A DNA stretch of 64,000 nt from Bacteroidota bacterium (GTDB lineage: Bacteria; Bacteroidota; Bacteroidia; Chitinophagales; Chitinophagaceae). The DNA lies in NCBI GenBank assembly GCA_013289175.1, contig JABDAN010000002.1, positions 1 through 64,000 on the forward strand, in the 5' to 3' direction. Positions 40,372 through 50,156 of this stretch are shown in pieces. How positions within the stretch are numbered: the first letter of the stretch is position 1; every line of letters starts with the position of its first letter. Under the pieces are notes generated by a model. The model was not told the DNA's origin. It was given only the letters and a program-made list of their open reading frames with translations, and searched no databases. Made by a program: the position numbers and the translations under genes.

Positions 40372-42783
40372 CTATTCTGATTTCAGGCTTTTGGCTGGAT
40401 TGATCAGTGCCGCCTGAAAAGATTTATATCCAACCGTGAGCCATGCAATGACAATAGAAATGCCCATCGCCCCCACGAAAAGGAGGGGTTGTATCGGTAT
40501 CCGGTAGACAAAATGCTGGAGCCAGTCCTTCATCATAAACCAGGATATGGGTACGGCAATGGCAAAAGCAATCACGATCAAGATGGTAAATTCTTTAGAA
40601 AACAAATAAACGATCTGGGCAATGCTGGCCCCCAGTACTTTGCGGATACCGACTTCTTTTTTCCGTTGTACGGCCATAAAAGAAACCAGACCGTACAGCC
40701 CCAGACAGGAAATAAAAACGGCGATTCCAGCAAAAATTTTATACAACAGGGCAAGCTGGTGTTCCTGGGTATAAAACTCTTCTATTTTTTCATCCATGAA
40801 ATAAGTCTGGCTCGCGTATTCCGGATAAAATTTGTCCCAGGTCTCCTGAACGTCTTTCATGATGACCCCCAGATTGGTCGGATGAATTTTCAGAGCAGTA
40901 ATTTGATATTGGTTTTTATCGCAGGCAAGCATGGTTGGTTTTATGGATTCCCGCAGAGAATTTGTTCTGAAGTCTTTTACGACGCCTACTACTTTTTTCC
41001 ATTGTCCATTGAATTGTAAGTCTTTTCCCAGGGCTTGTTCGGGAGATTTCAATCCCAACTTGTATACCAGGGTTTCATTGATCAACAGATCTTTGACGGT
41101 GTCGGTCTGCTCGGGAAGCCTTCCGGCAACGAGCTGCAGCCCGAATGTTTTACAATAATTTCGATCGGCGAATTTGAAATACAGGTTGAAAGTTTCCTGC
41201 GGTTTGTGATCGAAGAAAAAATCGGTGGAGGAGTTGTTGTCTGAAGAAGGAACGTCACTGCACTGGGAGACTTCGTCAACGGATTTGTTTTTCATCAATT
41301 CCTCCTTAAAGCCCTGAATCCTGGACAACTGAACACTGTCTCCGTTTCCCCGGATAATCAACACTCCTTCTTTGCGGAGTCCCAGATCGGCATTTTGCAC
41401 AAAATTCATTTGCGTGATCGCGATGAGTGTTCCGACGATCAACACCTGGGAGATCGCAAATTGAAGAACGACCAGGCTTCTTCTCAGGGAAATGCCCCCC
41501 ACTTTGGCTGAGTTGATCTTGTTTTTAAGGGCTAGGATTGGGCTGAATCCAGAAGCAACAAAGGCCGGATACAAACCAGCCAGCAGGGTAACGATGATAA
41601 AGACACTGATCAGGTAAATAAAAGTCTGCATATTGAGCAGACTAACGGATTCGCTGATGGACGCAATGTGCTTGATATAGGGCAAACAAAATTCTGTCAA
41701 CCCAATGGCCAGCAGGATGGAGGCTGCGACAATCAGTGAAGTTTCCCCCAGCATTTGCCAAAGTAGATTCCAGCGGCTGCCCCCCAAAACTTTTCTGACG
41801 CCGATTTCTTTGGATCTATTTACTGCCTGAACCGTAGATAAATTCACAAAATTGATACAAGCCATGATTAAAATAAACAGCGCAATCAGGCCGAGCGTCC
41901 ACAGCGTGCTTTTGTTTGTCACGTGGTCTCCCATATTTTCCATTCGCGTATCAAAGTGTAAAATGCTGAGCGGACGCAAAAAAATGGTTCGTTTCCAACC
42001 TTTCATCCCGTGACCAAACTGATCAAGACTAAACTTCGCCAGAAGGGCGTTCACCGCTGAAGGGGATTGATGGGAATCTAAAAGCGCATAGAGTTGCTCA
42101 TTGCTGCTGGTACTTCCCCATTCCTTGGAATAGGGATAAAAAACATTGCTTTTAAATACCAGATAAGAGGCAACCGCTCTGAATTGAAAGTCTGAATTCC
42201 CTGGTGCATCCTGGATCACCCCTGCGACCTGCAGGGTGGTGAGGTTGTCCAACCGTATATATTTTCCCATGGCATTCTTCCATTCGCCAAAATACTTTTC
42301 TGCCATTTTTTTGGACAACACTATTTTATTGGGTTGATCCAGCACCAGGGGCGATCCCCCCAGCCATCCAGTTTTGAATACTTTGAAAAAGTCTGCATCT
42401 GCGAAGAAAACTCCATTGTCTTCAATGAATTTTTTTTCTCTGGACGGCGTGCCATCGGAGGAGACCACCGCCAGTTGGCTGCCGTAATTGGAACACAAGA
42501 CGCCGGTGATCATCTGGGGAAACCTGGTTTTCAGGACATCCAACGTAGGATAGGGTGTTCCGGGGGTATATGTCGTGCCGTCGGGTGATTTATTTTCCAT
42601 TGCCACCTGGTAGATGCGGTCATACCCCACCTGGAAGGTATCATAACTCAACTCGTAATGAACTACTACAAAAATCAGGATGGACGAAGTGATGCCGATG
42701 GCAAGACCTGCAATATTAATCAGGCCGAATCTTTTGTTTCTTACCAGATTGCGAAAAGCCGTGATGCAGTAGTTCTTAAACAT
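40372..42783 (-). CDS. ABC transporter permease, MacB/FtsX-like (two DUF214 regions)
   Basis: MFKNYCITAFRNLVRNKRFGLINIAGLAIGITSSILIF; RKKEVGIRKVLGAS; start after -7 box TACATTTG (minus, 42805-42798). Confidence 0.9.
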   Translation of the reverse strand: MFKNYCITAFRNLVRNKRFGLINIAGLAIGITSSILIFVVVHYELSYDTFQVGYDRIYQVAMENKSPDGTTYTPGTPYPTLDVLKTRFPQMITGVLCSNYGSQLAVVSSDGTPSREKKFIEDNGVFFADADFFKVFKTGWLGGSPLVLDQPNKIVLSKKMAEKYFGEWKNAMGKYIRLDNLTTLQVAGVIQDAPGNSDFQFRAVASYLVFKSNVFYPYSKEWGSTSSNEQLYALLDSHQSPSAVNALLAKFSLDQFGHGMKGWKRTIFLRPLSILHFDTRMENMGDHVTNKSTLWTLGLIALFILIMACINFVNLSTVQAVNRSKEIGVRKVLGGSRWNLLWQMLGETSLIVAASILLAIGLTEFCLPYIKHIASISESVSLLNMQTFIYLISVFIIVTLLAGLYPAFVASGFSPILALKNKINSAKVGGISLRRSLVVLQFAISQVLIVGTLIAITQMNFVQNADLGLRKEGVLIIRGNGDSVQLSRIQGFKEELMKNKSVDEVSQCSDVPSSDNNSSTDFFFDHKPQETFNLYFKFADRNYCKTFGLQLVAGRLPEQTDTVKDLLINETLVYKLGLKSPEQALGKDLQFNGQWKKVVGVVKDFRTNSLRESIKPTMLACDKNQYQITALKIHPTNLGVIMKDVQETWDKFYPEYASQTYFMDEKIEEFYTQEHQLALLYKIFAGIAVFISCLGLYGLVSFMAVQRKKEVGIRKVLGASIAQIVYLFSKEFTILIVIAFAIAVPISWFMMKDWLQHFVYRIPIQPLLFVGAMGISIVIAWLTVGYKSFQAALINPAKSLKSE

Positions 42784-43057
42784 CGTTTTGGTTTTGGCAA
42801 ATGTAGCGACATACACCATACCATTTTATAAACGGTTGAAGAACAAATTGCTGCACGGACTTCATTTTGTGGATGCTGTTCGCAATTGATACAAGACCGG
42901 TCGGCATCGATACAAGGTGGTTCGTCCGCAACTGAAAATAGAAAGCTTCTGGTTAAAATATTTCTGAAAAGGTTATCTTACTTTCAAAAAAGAAAACCAG
43001 GGCCGTTGATTTTTTTTCCGGGATATCAACCGCTGAACCTCGCAATAAATCAGGATT

Positions 43058-44134
43058 ATGAAAAAAAAGCTAGTTATTTTTCTAATGTGTATGGCGCTAG
43101 GTCGCTTGTCCGCTCAGCAAGCTGGCGAACAATGGATGCAAACCAGGGCCCAGCAATGGTATCTGGCTCAAGGCTGGCTGCGGGGTTGTGATTTCATTCC
43201 CAGTACGGCAGTCAACCAATTGGAAATGTGGCAGGCTGAGACCTTCGATACGGCAACGATTTCCAGGGAACTGGGATATGCCCAGTCGATCGGCCTTAAT
43301 TGTATGCGTGTTTTTCTTCATCATCTGGCTTGGCAAGAGGATGAACCGGGTTTTATTAATCGGATGAACCAGTATTTGGCGATAGCCAACCGAAAAAACA
43401 TCAAAACTATTTTTGTTTTCTTTGACGACTGTTGGAATGAATCCTATCATGGGGGAAAACAACCGGCTCCCAGAACAGGCGTCCACAATTCGGGATGGGT
43501 GAGGGATCCAGGAAAATTGCTTTACGATGACCCAAGCCTGATGGCGGTCTTGGAGAAATATGTAAAAGACGTGCTGCGGGCATTTAAGTCAGACAACCGG
43601 ATCCTGCTCTGGGATCTGTACAACGAACCCGGAAATTCAAACTATGGCAATAAGAGTATGGTATTGCTGGAAAACGTATTTCAATGGTCCCGGGACGTAA
43701 GTCCCAGCCAACCGGTGTCCGCCGGCGTTTGGAGCAGCGGCCTGGTGGAACTGAACGCTTTTCAACTCAGTCATTCGGACGTCATTACCTACCACAACTA
43801 TGAGCCGGAGAAACAACACCAAGAAGCCATCGACAGTTTAAAAAAATATAACCGACCCCTGATCTGTACCGAGTACATGGCCCGTCCTCGAAACAGCACG
43901 TTTTTTAATATTATGCCCATGCTTAAAAAAGAAAACGTGGGGGCGATCAACTGGGGACTTGTGAGCGGAAAGACCAATACCAAATATGCTTGGGATACAC
44001 CCATGCCGGACGGCGCCGATCCAAAAATCTGGTTTCATGAAATTTTTCATCCCGATGGCAAGCCCTACAGTGAAAAGGAAGTGGAACTGATTGTATCGCT
44101 TACCGAGGTTAAAAAACTTCCCACCCAACCTTAG
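43058..44134 (+). CDS. Glycoside hydrolase, GH5-like (TIM barrel)
   Basis: LWDLYNEPGNSNYG (acid/base) and RPLICTEYMARP (nucleophile); signal peptide-like start. Confidence 0.75.
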   Translation: MKKKLVIFLMCMALGRLSAQQAGEQWMQTRAQQWYLAQGWLRGCDFIPSTAVNQLEMWQAETFDTATISRELGYAQSIGLNCMRVFLHHLAWQEDEPGFINRMNQYLAIANRKNIKTIFVFFDDCWNESYHGGKQPAPRTGVHNSGWVRDPGKLLYDDPSLMAVLEKYVKDVLRAFKSDNRILLWDLYNEPGNSNYGNKSMVLLENVFQWSRDVSPSQPVSAGVWSSGLVELNAFQLSHSDVITYHNYEPEKQHQEAIDSLKKYNRPLICTEYMARPRNSTFFNIMPMLKKENVGAINWGLVSGKTNTKYAWDTPMPDGADPKIWFHEIFHPDGKPYSEKEVELIVSLTEVKKLPTQP

Positions 44135-44735
44135 CCAGTTCAAGACGGGTGGTTTCGAAATCGAGGTGCAGGATGCCGCGGATCCCGAGCGTATCCGCCA
44201 CCTGAACAAAGAGTGGGCGGTCTTCGAGGTAAATCACTTTTTCAGCCGGTACCTGGGCAATGTCCAGCGCCACTTTAAAAATATCGGCATCGGGTTTTCG
44301 GTAGTGCACAAAACAGGAGCTGATAAAAAAATCAACAAATTCGCCCAGTTTAAATTTCCGGATCCGGTGATCATTGAGTTCCCGGCCTTCGTTGCTGACC
44401 ACGGCGATTTTGATTCCGTATTTTTCTTTTATCCCCCGTATGAGAGCCAGCATTTCGGGAAAAGGCTTAGACTGATCGAACATGAAGTGGCGGAATTCTT
44501 CCTCGGTAAAATTCCTTTTGGTGTAAAAAACCAATCTTTTCAGGTATTCGCTCAGGGATATCTTTCCCGATTCATACGTATCAAAAGTAAGGTGATGTCT
44601 TTCCTCTGTTTCTTCCGGATCCAGTCTGAAGTGACGAATGGCTTTTTTTCTGCCTTCCCGGTCCCATCCATTCGTCAGCAATACACCTCCAATATCTGTA
44701 AATATAGTCGTGGGATCTGGCTTTGATTTTTTCAT
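44109..44735 (-). CDS. HAD-family hydrolase
   Basis: [50 protein letters not shown]. Confidence 0.88.
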   Translation of the reverse strand: MKKSKPDPTTIFTDIGGVLLTNGWDREGRKKAIRHFRLDPEETEERHHLTFDTYESGKISLSEYLKRLVFYTKRNFTEEEFRHFMFDQSKPFPEMLALIRGIKEKYGIKIAVVSNEGRELNDHRIRKFKLGEFVDFFISSCFVHYRKPDADIFKVALDIAQVPAEKVIYLEDRPLFVQVADTLGIRGILHLDFETTRLELAKVGWEVF

Positions 44736-45805
44736 GCAACCGTGATCATTTTTTCCAGGTAGACATCCTGTATGCTGTTTAATAGTTGTACGCCCTCTTT
44801 GAAAGATCGTTGAAAGGCTTTTCTGCCCGATATCATGCCACTGCCGCCTGCACGTTTATTGATGACGGCGGTTCTGAGGGCTTCCATCAAATCTTTTTCT
44901 CCCTCGGAAGCACCGCCGGAGTTGATGAGCCCGGCTCTTCCGCAGTATCCGTTGAGTACTTGATAACGGCACAGATCAACCGGATGATCGGTAGAAAGAT
45001 CCGTGTACATCTTTTCATCCAGTTTGCCGTAGTGACTGCTTCCCATATTCAAGGCTTTATAGCCGCCATTGAGTTCGGGTAATTTTTGCTTGATGATATC
45101 CGCCTGGATGGTGACTCCCAGATGGTTTGCCTGACCGGTCAGGTCGGCAGCCACATGATAATCTTTTCCATCTTTAACAAAAGCGTTATTGCGCAGATAA
45201 CACCACAGTACGGTAGCCATGCCGAGTGCATGGGCTTCGTCAAAGGCTTTGGCCACTTCAGTGATCTGCCGGTCAGATTCGGCAGAACCAAAATAGATTG
45301 TACAACCCACCGCGGCGGCACCCATATTCCAGGCGTCGCGTACGGTTCCAAAAAAAATCTGATCGTATTTGTCCGGATAGGTCAAGAGTTCGTTGTGATT
45401 GAGTTTAACGAGGAAGGGTATGCGATGTGCGTATTTGCGGGCGACCATACCCAGGACGCCAAAGGTGCTGGCTACTGCGTTGCAACCACCCTCCAAAGCA
45501 AGCCGTACAATATTTTCGGGATCGAAGTACTGTGGATTTTTCGCGAAAGAAGCACCCGCACTGTGTTCCACACCCTGATCAACCGGAAGGATGGAAAGAT
45601 ACCCGGTACCTGAAAGTCTTCCGGTATGGAATAACTGATGCAGGCTTCTGAGCGTTTGCAGATTTCGGTTGGACGAGGCATATACGGTATCAATAAAATC
45701 AGGGGAAGGCAGATGAAGAGACGCTTTTGGAATTTTTTCGCAGGTGTGGGTGAAGAGCGTTTCATTTTCCTTACCCAGCAATTCAATGATTTGTTGATAG
45801 GTCAT
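44732..45805 (-). CDS. fbaB: Class I fructose-bisphosphate aldolase (DhnA type)
   Basis: [44 protein letters not shown]. Confidence 0.9.
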   Translation of the reverse strand: MTYQQIIELLGKENETLFTHTCEKIPKASLHLPSPDFIDTVYASSNRNLQTLRSLHQLFHTGRLSGTGYLSILPVDQGVEHSAGASFAKNPQYFDPENIVRLALEGGCNAVASTFGVLGMVARKYAHRIPFLVKLNHNELLTYPDKYDQIFFGTVRDAWNMGAAAVGCTIYFGSAESDRQITEVAKAFDEAHALGMATVLWCYLRNNAFVKDGKDYHVAADLTGQANHLGVTIQADIIKQKLPELNGGYKALNMGSSHYGKLDEKMYTDLSTDHPVDLCRYQVLNGYCGRAGLINSGGASEGEKDLMEALRTAVINKRAGGSGMISGRKAFQRSFKEGVQLLNSIQDVYLEKMITVA

Positions 45806-46025
45806 ACTGATAACTGTCCACTAAAATTAGAACAAACGGTTCATTCGGGTATAAAGATGCAAAAGATATTCCCTGACGGGCGAAACCGCGTAGAATACGA
45901 GAAGGCTGATAACTGCGACTTCTTTCTCATTTCCGCTTTGAGTCTTGGAGTTAAAGTCCAAACGATCGGGGTTCCGGATCCCACTCTTCGAATCCGGTTT
46001 TAGGGGAGAAGGCTTTATTTTCCAA

Positions 46026-46973
46026 TTAGGTCGAAGCCAGTCCAGGCTTTTTCAGGTATTTATTCAAATTAATCAGCAATACGCTGATGAGGATGACGAG
46101 CAATCCTGAAATCTGCAGGCTGTTGATCCGTTCGGAGGCCAGGAAAACGCCCAGCAAAACGGCCACCACGGGGTTTACATAAGCGTAGGTGCTCACCTGT
46201 GCGGGAGAACGGACCTCCATCAACCATACAAAACAACTATAGGCTAGGATGGAGCCAAATATCACCAGGTAAGCCAGGGCAAACCACGCATCGGCCGGAA
46301 CAGACCTGAATTGAAAAGTCTTGTATTCACCCGTAAGTCCCGCCCCGATAAAAAAATACAATCCCGCAAAAAACAATTGCCAGCTGCTGTTGACATTGGC
46401 CGGGGCAGGGGTCTTGTTATATTTTGCATACAAAGAGCCGACTACCCAGGACATGGATCCAATGATCAGGGCAAAGAGCGCCAGTTTTTCATAAGGATTG
46501 CGGTCTGTTTTATAAGAAGAAGAAATATTGGGAAGAAACAATAAAAATATGCCGACCAGTCCGAGCAACAATCCCGTAACAATGGACCGGCTAGAAAAGT
46601 TTTCTTTCCAGTGGGGCTTGTCATATACCACATACCAGAGCGGCGCCGCAGAAATGATGATCGCCACCCAGGCACTTCCGACATACTGCTCAACAAAAAT
46701 CACCACGCCGTTGCCGATAAACAAAATTAAAAACCCACTGATGGCGGCAAGTTTTATCGTGGGCCAATCCAGTATATGCTCTTTTTTCCAGACAGACCAG
46801 AGCATCATCAGCAATCCGGCAATTACAAAACGAATCCCTCCCAGCAGGAAGGGGGGAAATCCATGCAGCGCCCGGCTTATGAAAAAATAAGTAGAACCCC
46901 AAACGATGTAGACGGTCAAAAAAGCCAGGATAACGGAAATGGAACGGGGGTTTTTTGTATCGGATAAGTTCAT
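46026..46973 (-). CDS. EamA/DMT-family exporter
   Basis: VYIVWGSTYFFI, ten hydrophobic segments, VSTYAYVNPVVAVLLGVF. Confidence 0.88.
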   Translation of the reverse strand: MNLSDTKNPRSISVILAFLTVYIVWGSTYFFISRALHGFPPFLLGGIRFVIAGLLMMLWSVWKKEHILDWPTIKLAAISGFLILFIGNGVVIFVEQYVGSAWVAIIISAAPLWYVVYDKPHWKENFSSRSIVTGLLLGLVGIFLLFLPNISSSYKTDRNPYEKLALFALIIGSMSWVVGSLYAKYNKTPAPANVNSSWQLFFAGLYFFIGAGLTGEYKTFQFRSVPADAWFALAYLVIFGSILAYSCFVWLMEVRSPAQVSTYAYVNPVVAVLLGVFLASERINSLQISGLLVILISVLLINLNKYLKKPGLAST

Positions 46974-47039
46974 GGTTTTGCTTGCTTTAATCTTTTTTCT
47001 CTCAAACACATACCAAAGTTAAAAAGATATTTATTTAAA

Positions 47040-47089
47040 TTTGCTTTCGAAACAAAGGTTTATTTCATAATTTGCCTTCGAAAACAAGG
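47040..47089. promoter_or_regulatory. Two near-palindromic TTCGAA-centred repeats, candidate Lrp operators
   Basis: TTTGCTTTCGAAACAAAGG (47040-47058) and TTTGCCTTCGAAAACAAGG (47071-47089), 31-bp period. Confidence 0.6.
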
Positions 47090-47112
47090 CAGTTCATTAA
47101 AAATACTTTCAT

Positions 47113-47601
47113 ATGGAGTTAGACAAAACCAGCTGGGCAATACTGGCCTGCCTGCAAGAAAATGCCAGGTCCTCCTTCGCAGACATTGGCAGAGAAGTAA
47201 ATCTTTCAGCGCCCGCTGTAGCCGAACGCATGAGCAAACTGGAAGAAGCCGGTATCATCCAAGGATATCGCATTGAAGTGGATTATGAAAAGACTGGATA
47301 TGCATTGAAGGCGCTTATTGCCGTGACGGCCAGTTCTGGGAAGCTGATTCCTTTTTTAAATTATGTAGGCAAACTCGATGAAGTCTTGGAATGCCACCGG
47401 GTAACGGGTAATCATTGTGTGTACCTGAAAGTAGTGGTAGAAAATTCAGGTCATTTGCAGGAGCTGCTGGCCCGAATGACGGAATACGGGGAGACCACTA
47501 CCTCCATCATTTTATCCAGTCCGATCACGCACCGCATATTTACCAAACACGAAACAAAGGCTAAAGGAAAAGGTCAGCTTGTAAGGGCCCGCCTGGGTTG
47601 A
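47113..47601 (+). CDS. Lrp/AsnC family transcriptional regulator
   Basis: LDKTSWAILACLQENARSSFADIGREVNLSAPAVAERMSKLEEAGIIQGYR. Confidence 0.92.
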   Translation: MELDKTSWAILACLQENARSSFADIGREVNLSAPAVAERMSKLEEAGIIQGYRIEVDYEKTGYALKALIAVTASSGKLIPFLNYVGKLDEVLECHRVTGNHCVYLKVVVENSGHLQELLARMTEYGETTTSIILSSPITHRIFTKHETKAKGKGQLVRARLG

Positions 47602-48379
47602 TGGAATAGGCCGTCAAATCTGAAATACCTTCAGCTCGGAGAAAATCTTCGTCAATAAGGTGATTTCCAGTAAAAGATTTGGCATCTTTTTTTACAATGT
47701 AAAAAACAGCATCCGCAATGATGTCTGGTTTTCGGCTGACCTGAAATAGTTTCTCACCTCCCAATAAATTTTTCACCGCCGCCGTGGCGATCAAGGTGGC
47801 GGGCCAAAGGCTGTTGGAAGCGATGCCGTCCTTTCTGAATTCTTCCGCCCAGGCTGCCGAAAGCAAACTCATATTGTATTTGCTGAGCGTATAGGCGACA
47901 TGGGGTTTAAACCATTTCATGTCGAAATTCAAAGGGGGAGATAAGGTCAGTATATGTGCATTGGCGGATTTCTTCAGAAGGGGATAGGCATATTTGGTAA
48001 CCAGGAAAGTTCCCCGGACATTGATATCAAACATCAGGTCGAAACGTTTGGGTTCTGTTTTTTCAGTACCGGAGAGGCTAATGGCGGAAGCATTGTTGAT
48101 CACGACGTCCAGGCCTCCGAATGCAGATTCGGTTTTTTCCATAACCTCCTGAATCAATTTCTCATCCCGGATATCGCAATACAGGGCGAGTGCCCGGCCT
48201 CCGGCTGCCTCCACTTCCGCCGCGGTTGAGAAGATGGTTCCCCCCAGGCGCTCGTCCTCAGTGGTGGATTTCGCCGCAATCACGATATTGGCCCCTGCAG
48301 CACCCAGTCTGAGTGCTATGGCTTTGCCAATTCCACGGCTGGCGCCGGTAATCAGAACCGTCTTATTCTTAAATTCCAT
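47561..48379 (-). CDS. Short-chain dehydrogenase (HSDL2-like)
   Basis: LITGASRGIGKAIALRLG; DVVINNASAI; YTLSKYNMSLL. Confidence 0.88.
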   Translation of the reverse strand: MEFKNKTVLITGASRGIGKAIALRLGAAGANIVIAAKSTTEDERLGGTIFSTAAEVEAAGGRALALYCDIRDEKLIQEVMEKTESAFGGLDVVINNASAISLSGTEKTEPKRFDLMFDINVRGTFLVTKYAYPLLKKSANAHILTLSPPLNFDMKWFKPHVAYTLSKYNMSLLSAAWAEEFRKDGIASNSLWPATLIATAAVKNLLGGEKLFQVSRKPDIIADAVFYIVKKDAKSFTGNHLIDEDFLRAEGISDLTAYSINPGGPLQADLFL

Positions 48380-48452
48380 CGATGGGGGGATTTTTTGCTC
48401 CTTTTAAAAAGCATGGCATGAAGTATGTAAATATCTTATTAAAGATAGTACG

Positions 48453-48638
48453 ATGACTGCCAATGCGATTTCTTTTTTCGTTTTTCACATGGCCTCCGCC
48501 CAGGGCAGCAGTCCAAAACCTGCACCAGAATGGCCGCCTACCGAACCCTCTCCGATCCCACCGGTGACAGACCCACAGCCTACGGTTCCCCCCGTAGTCG
48601 GACTTCATTTTGAGTTCTATTCCCATATGCTGAATTAG
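48453..48638 (+). CDS. Possible small Pro-rich exported peptide
   Basis: MTANAISFFVFHMASAQGSSPKPAPEWPPTEPSPIPPVTDPQPTVPPVV; an overlapping minus ORF competes. Confidence 0.3.
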   Translation: MTANAISFFVFHMASAQGSSPKPAPEWPPTEPSPIPPVTDPQPTVPPVVGLHFEFYSHMLN

Positions 48639-48677
48639 CAGTCCTTTAAGTAATTATATTTGGACCTTAAGGGTCTT

Positions 48678-50117
48678 ATGGAATATTTTCTCGGAATTGA
48701 TATTGGCACGACCTCAGTAAAATCTATTGCTTTTTCCAGAGACGGTAAAACTATCCGGGAACAAACTGCGTCTTATCCGATCAACCATCCTCATCCGGAC
48801 TGGAGCGAACAGGATCCCGACCAGATCGCCCAGGCAGTTTTTCAAACTGTGGAAAATATTCTGCAGGACTTGTTGCCGGACATTCCTGGTTTGTGTTGCT
48901 TCAGCTCAGCCATGCACAGCCTGATCGCGGTGGACTCGGCGGGTCAAGCGATTTCTCCTTCCATTATTTGGGCCGATAACCGGGCAACCCACATAGCCGC
49001 CCGGTTTCATGCGGAAAAAAAGGCGCAGGAGCTCTATCAACATACCGGCCTGCCCGTTCATGCTATGTCTCCATTTTGCAAATTGCAATGGATTAAAGAA
49101 AATCAACCCGATCTTTTTGGGCGGGCCTTTAAATTCATTGGCATAAAAGAATATATTTTCTACAAATTATTCGGCGTCTATGTCATGGATTCATCGATGG
49201 CTGCAGCCACCGGATGGATGAATATGCAAACCAGGCGATGGGATCCCTGGATTCTGCAAATAAGTGAATTGTCAGAAGACCGGCTTGCGGAAATCGTCTC
49301 CACAGATAAAACTTTTTATGCTCCCGGTCGGTTTCCCAGTTTAAAAACAGTCCCTTTTATCATCGGTGCCAGTGACGGCGCTATGGCCAATCTGGGTTCC
49401 ACCGAAGAATCCGGCTCACTCGTAGTAACGGTAGGCACGAGCAGTGCCGCGCGGATAATTTCTGACCAGCCTCAGCTGGATGAAAAAATGCGTACGTTTT
49501 GTTATTATATCAGAAAAGATCAGTGGCTGCTGGGGGGTGCCAGCAACAATGGTGGCATAGTGATGCAATGGCTGCAAGAAACTTTTATCCGGTCAAAACA
49601 GGATGTCGCGCATTTTTTAGAACAGGCATCCACCGTACGACCGGGATCCGACGGATTGATTTTTCTTCCCTATCTGATGGGTGAAAGATCACCAGTATGG
49701 AATGCGGATGCCAAAGGAGTTTTATTCGGACTGACGATCAACCATGGAGAGGCCGCAATGGTAAGAGCCGCCATGGAGGGGGTGGTATATTGTTTATATG
49801 CAATCAGTCAGCCGCTTTTTGAAAAAGCTTCCATCCAAAATATTTTTGCTACCGGTGGTTTTGCCCGAAATGAATGGTGGTTACAAATTGTATCCGACGT
49901 TTTCAATCTGCCGGTATTGACGGGTGATACGGTTGAAAATTCGGCCTGGGGTGCCGCCAAGTACGGGATGAATGTGCTGGGAGTTCCTGCGACCAAGCCG
50001 ACCGAGGCACGAAAAACATTTTATCCGGACCCAGCCGTTCATCCTGTTTATGCCAACGGGTTTAAAAAATTTCAGCGATTGTATGAACGATTAAAAGATG
50101 AGTTCGTAATGCCCTAA
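48678..50117 (+). CDS. FGGY-family carbohydrate kinase (gluconokinase-like)
   Basis: LGIDIGTTSVKSIAF, LPYLMGERSPVWNADAKGVLFGL, ATGGFARNEWWLQI. Confidence 0.88.
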   Translation: MEYFLGIDIGTTSVKSIAFSRDGKTIREQTASYPINHPHPDWSEQDPDQIAQAVFQTVENILQDLLPDIPGLCCFSSAMHSLIAVDSAGQAISPSIIWADNRATHIAARFHAEKKAQELYQHTGLPVHAMSPFCKLQWIKENQPDLFGRAFKFIGIKEYIFYKLFGVYVMDSSMAAATGWMNMQTRRWDPWILQISELSEDRLAEIVSTDKTFYAPGRFPSLKTVPFIIGASDGAMANLGSTEESGSLVVTVGTSSAARIISDQPQLDEKMRTFCYYIRKDQWLLGGASNNGGIVMQWLQETFIRSKQDVAHFLEQASTVRPGSDGLIFLPYLMGERSPVWNADAKGVLFGLTINHGEAAMVRAAMEGVVYCLYAISQPLFEKASIQNIFATGGFARNEWWLQIVSDVFNLPVLTGDTVENSAWGAAKYGMNVLGVPATKPTEARKTFYPDPAVHPVYANGFKKFQRLYERLKDEFVMP

Positions 50118-50156
50118 AATGAATCTGACGTCAAACGGGGCGAAGCACCCAAATTT

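Noticed and set aside
44091-44726. Plus-strand ORF of 211 aa
   Set aside because: Antisense to the HAD hydrolase gene, which has clear motifs.
45953-46005. tRNA-like piece (CTCTTCGAATCCGG) between fbaB and the EamA gene
   Set aside because: T-loop-like heptamer but flanking stem does not pair and no cloverleaf could be built.
48369-48626. Minus-strand 85-aa ORF competing with the Pro-rich small ORF
   Set aside because: Trp/Arg/Gly-rich composition typical of a reverse shadow of a Pro-rich sequence.
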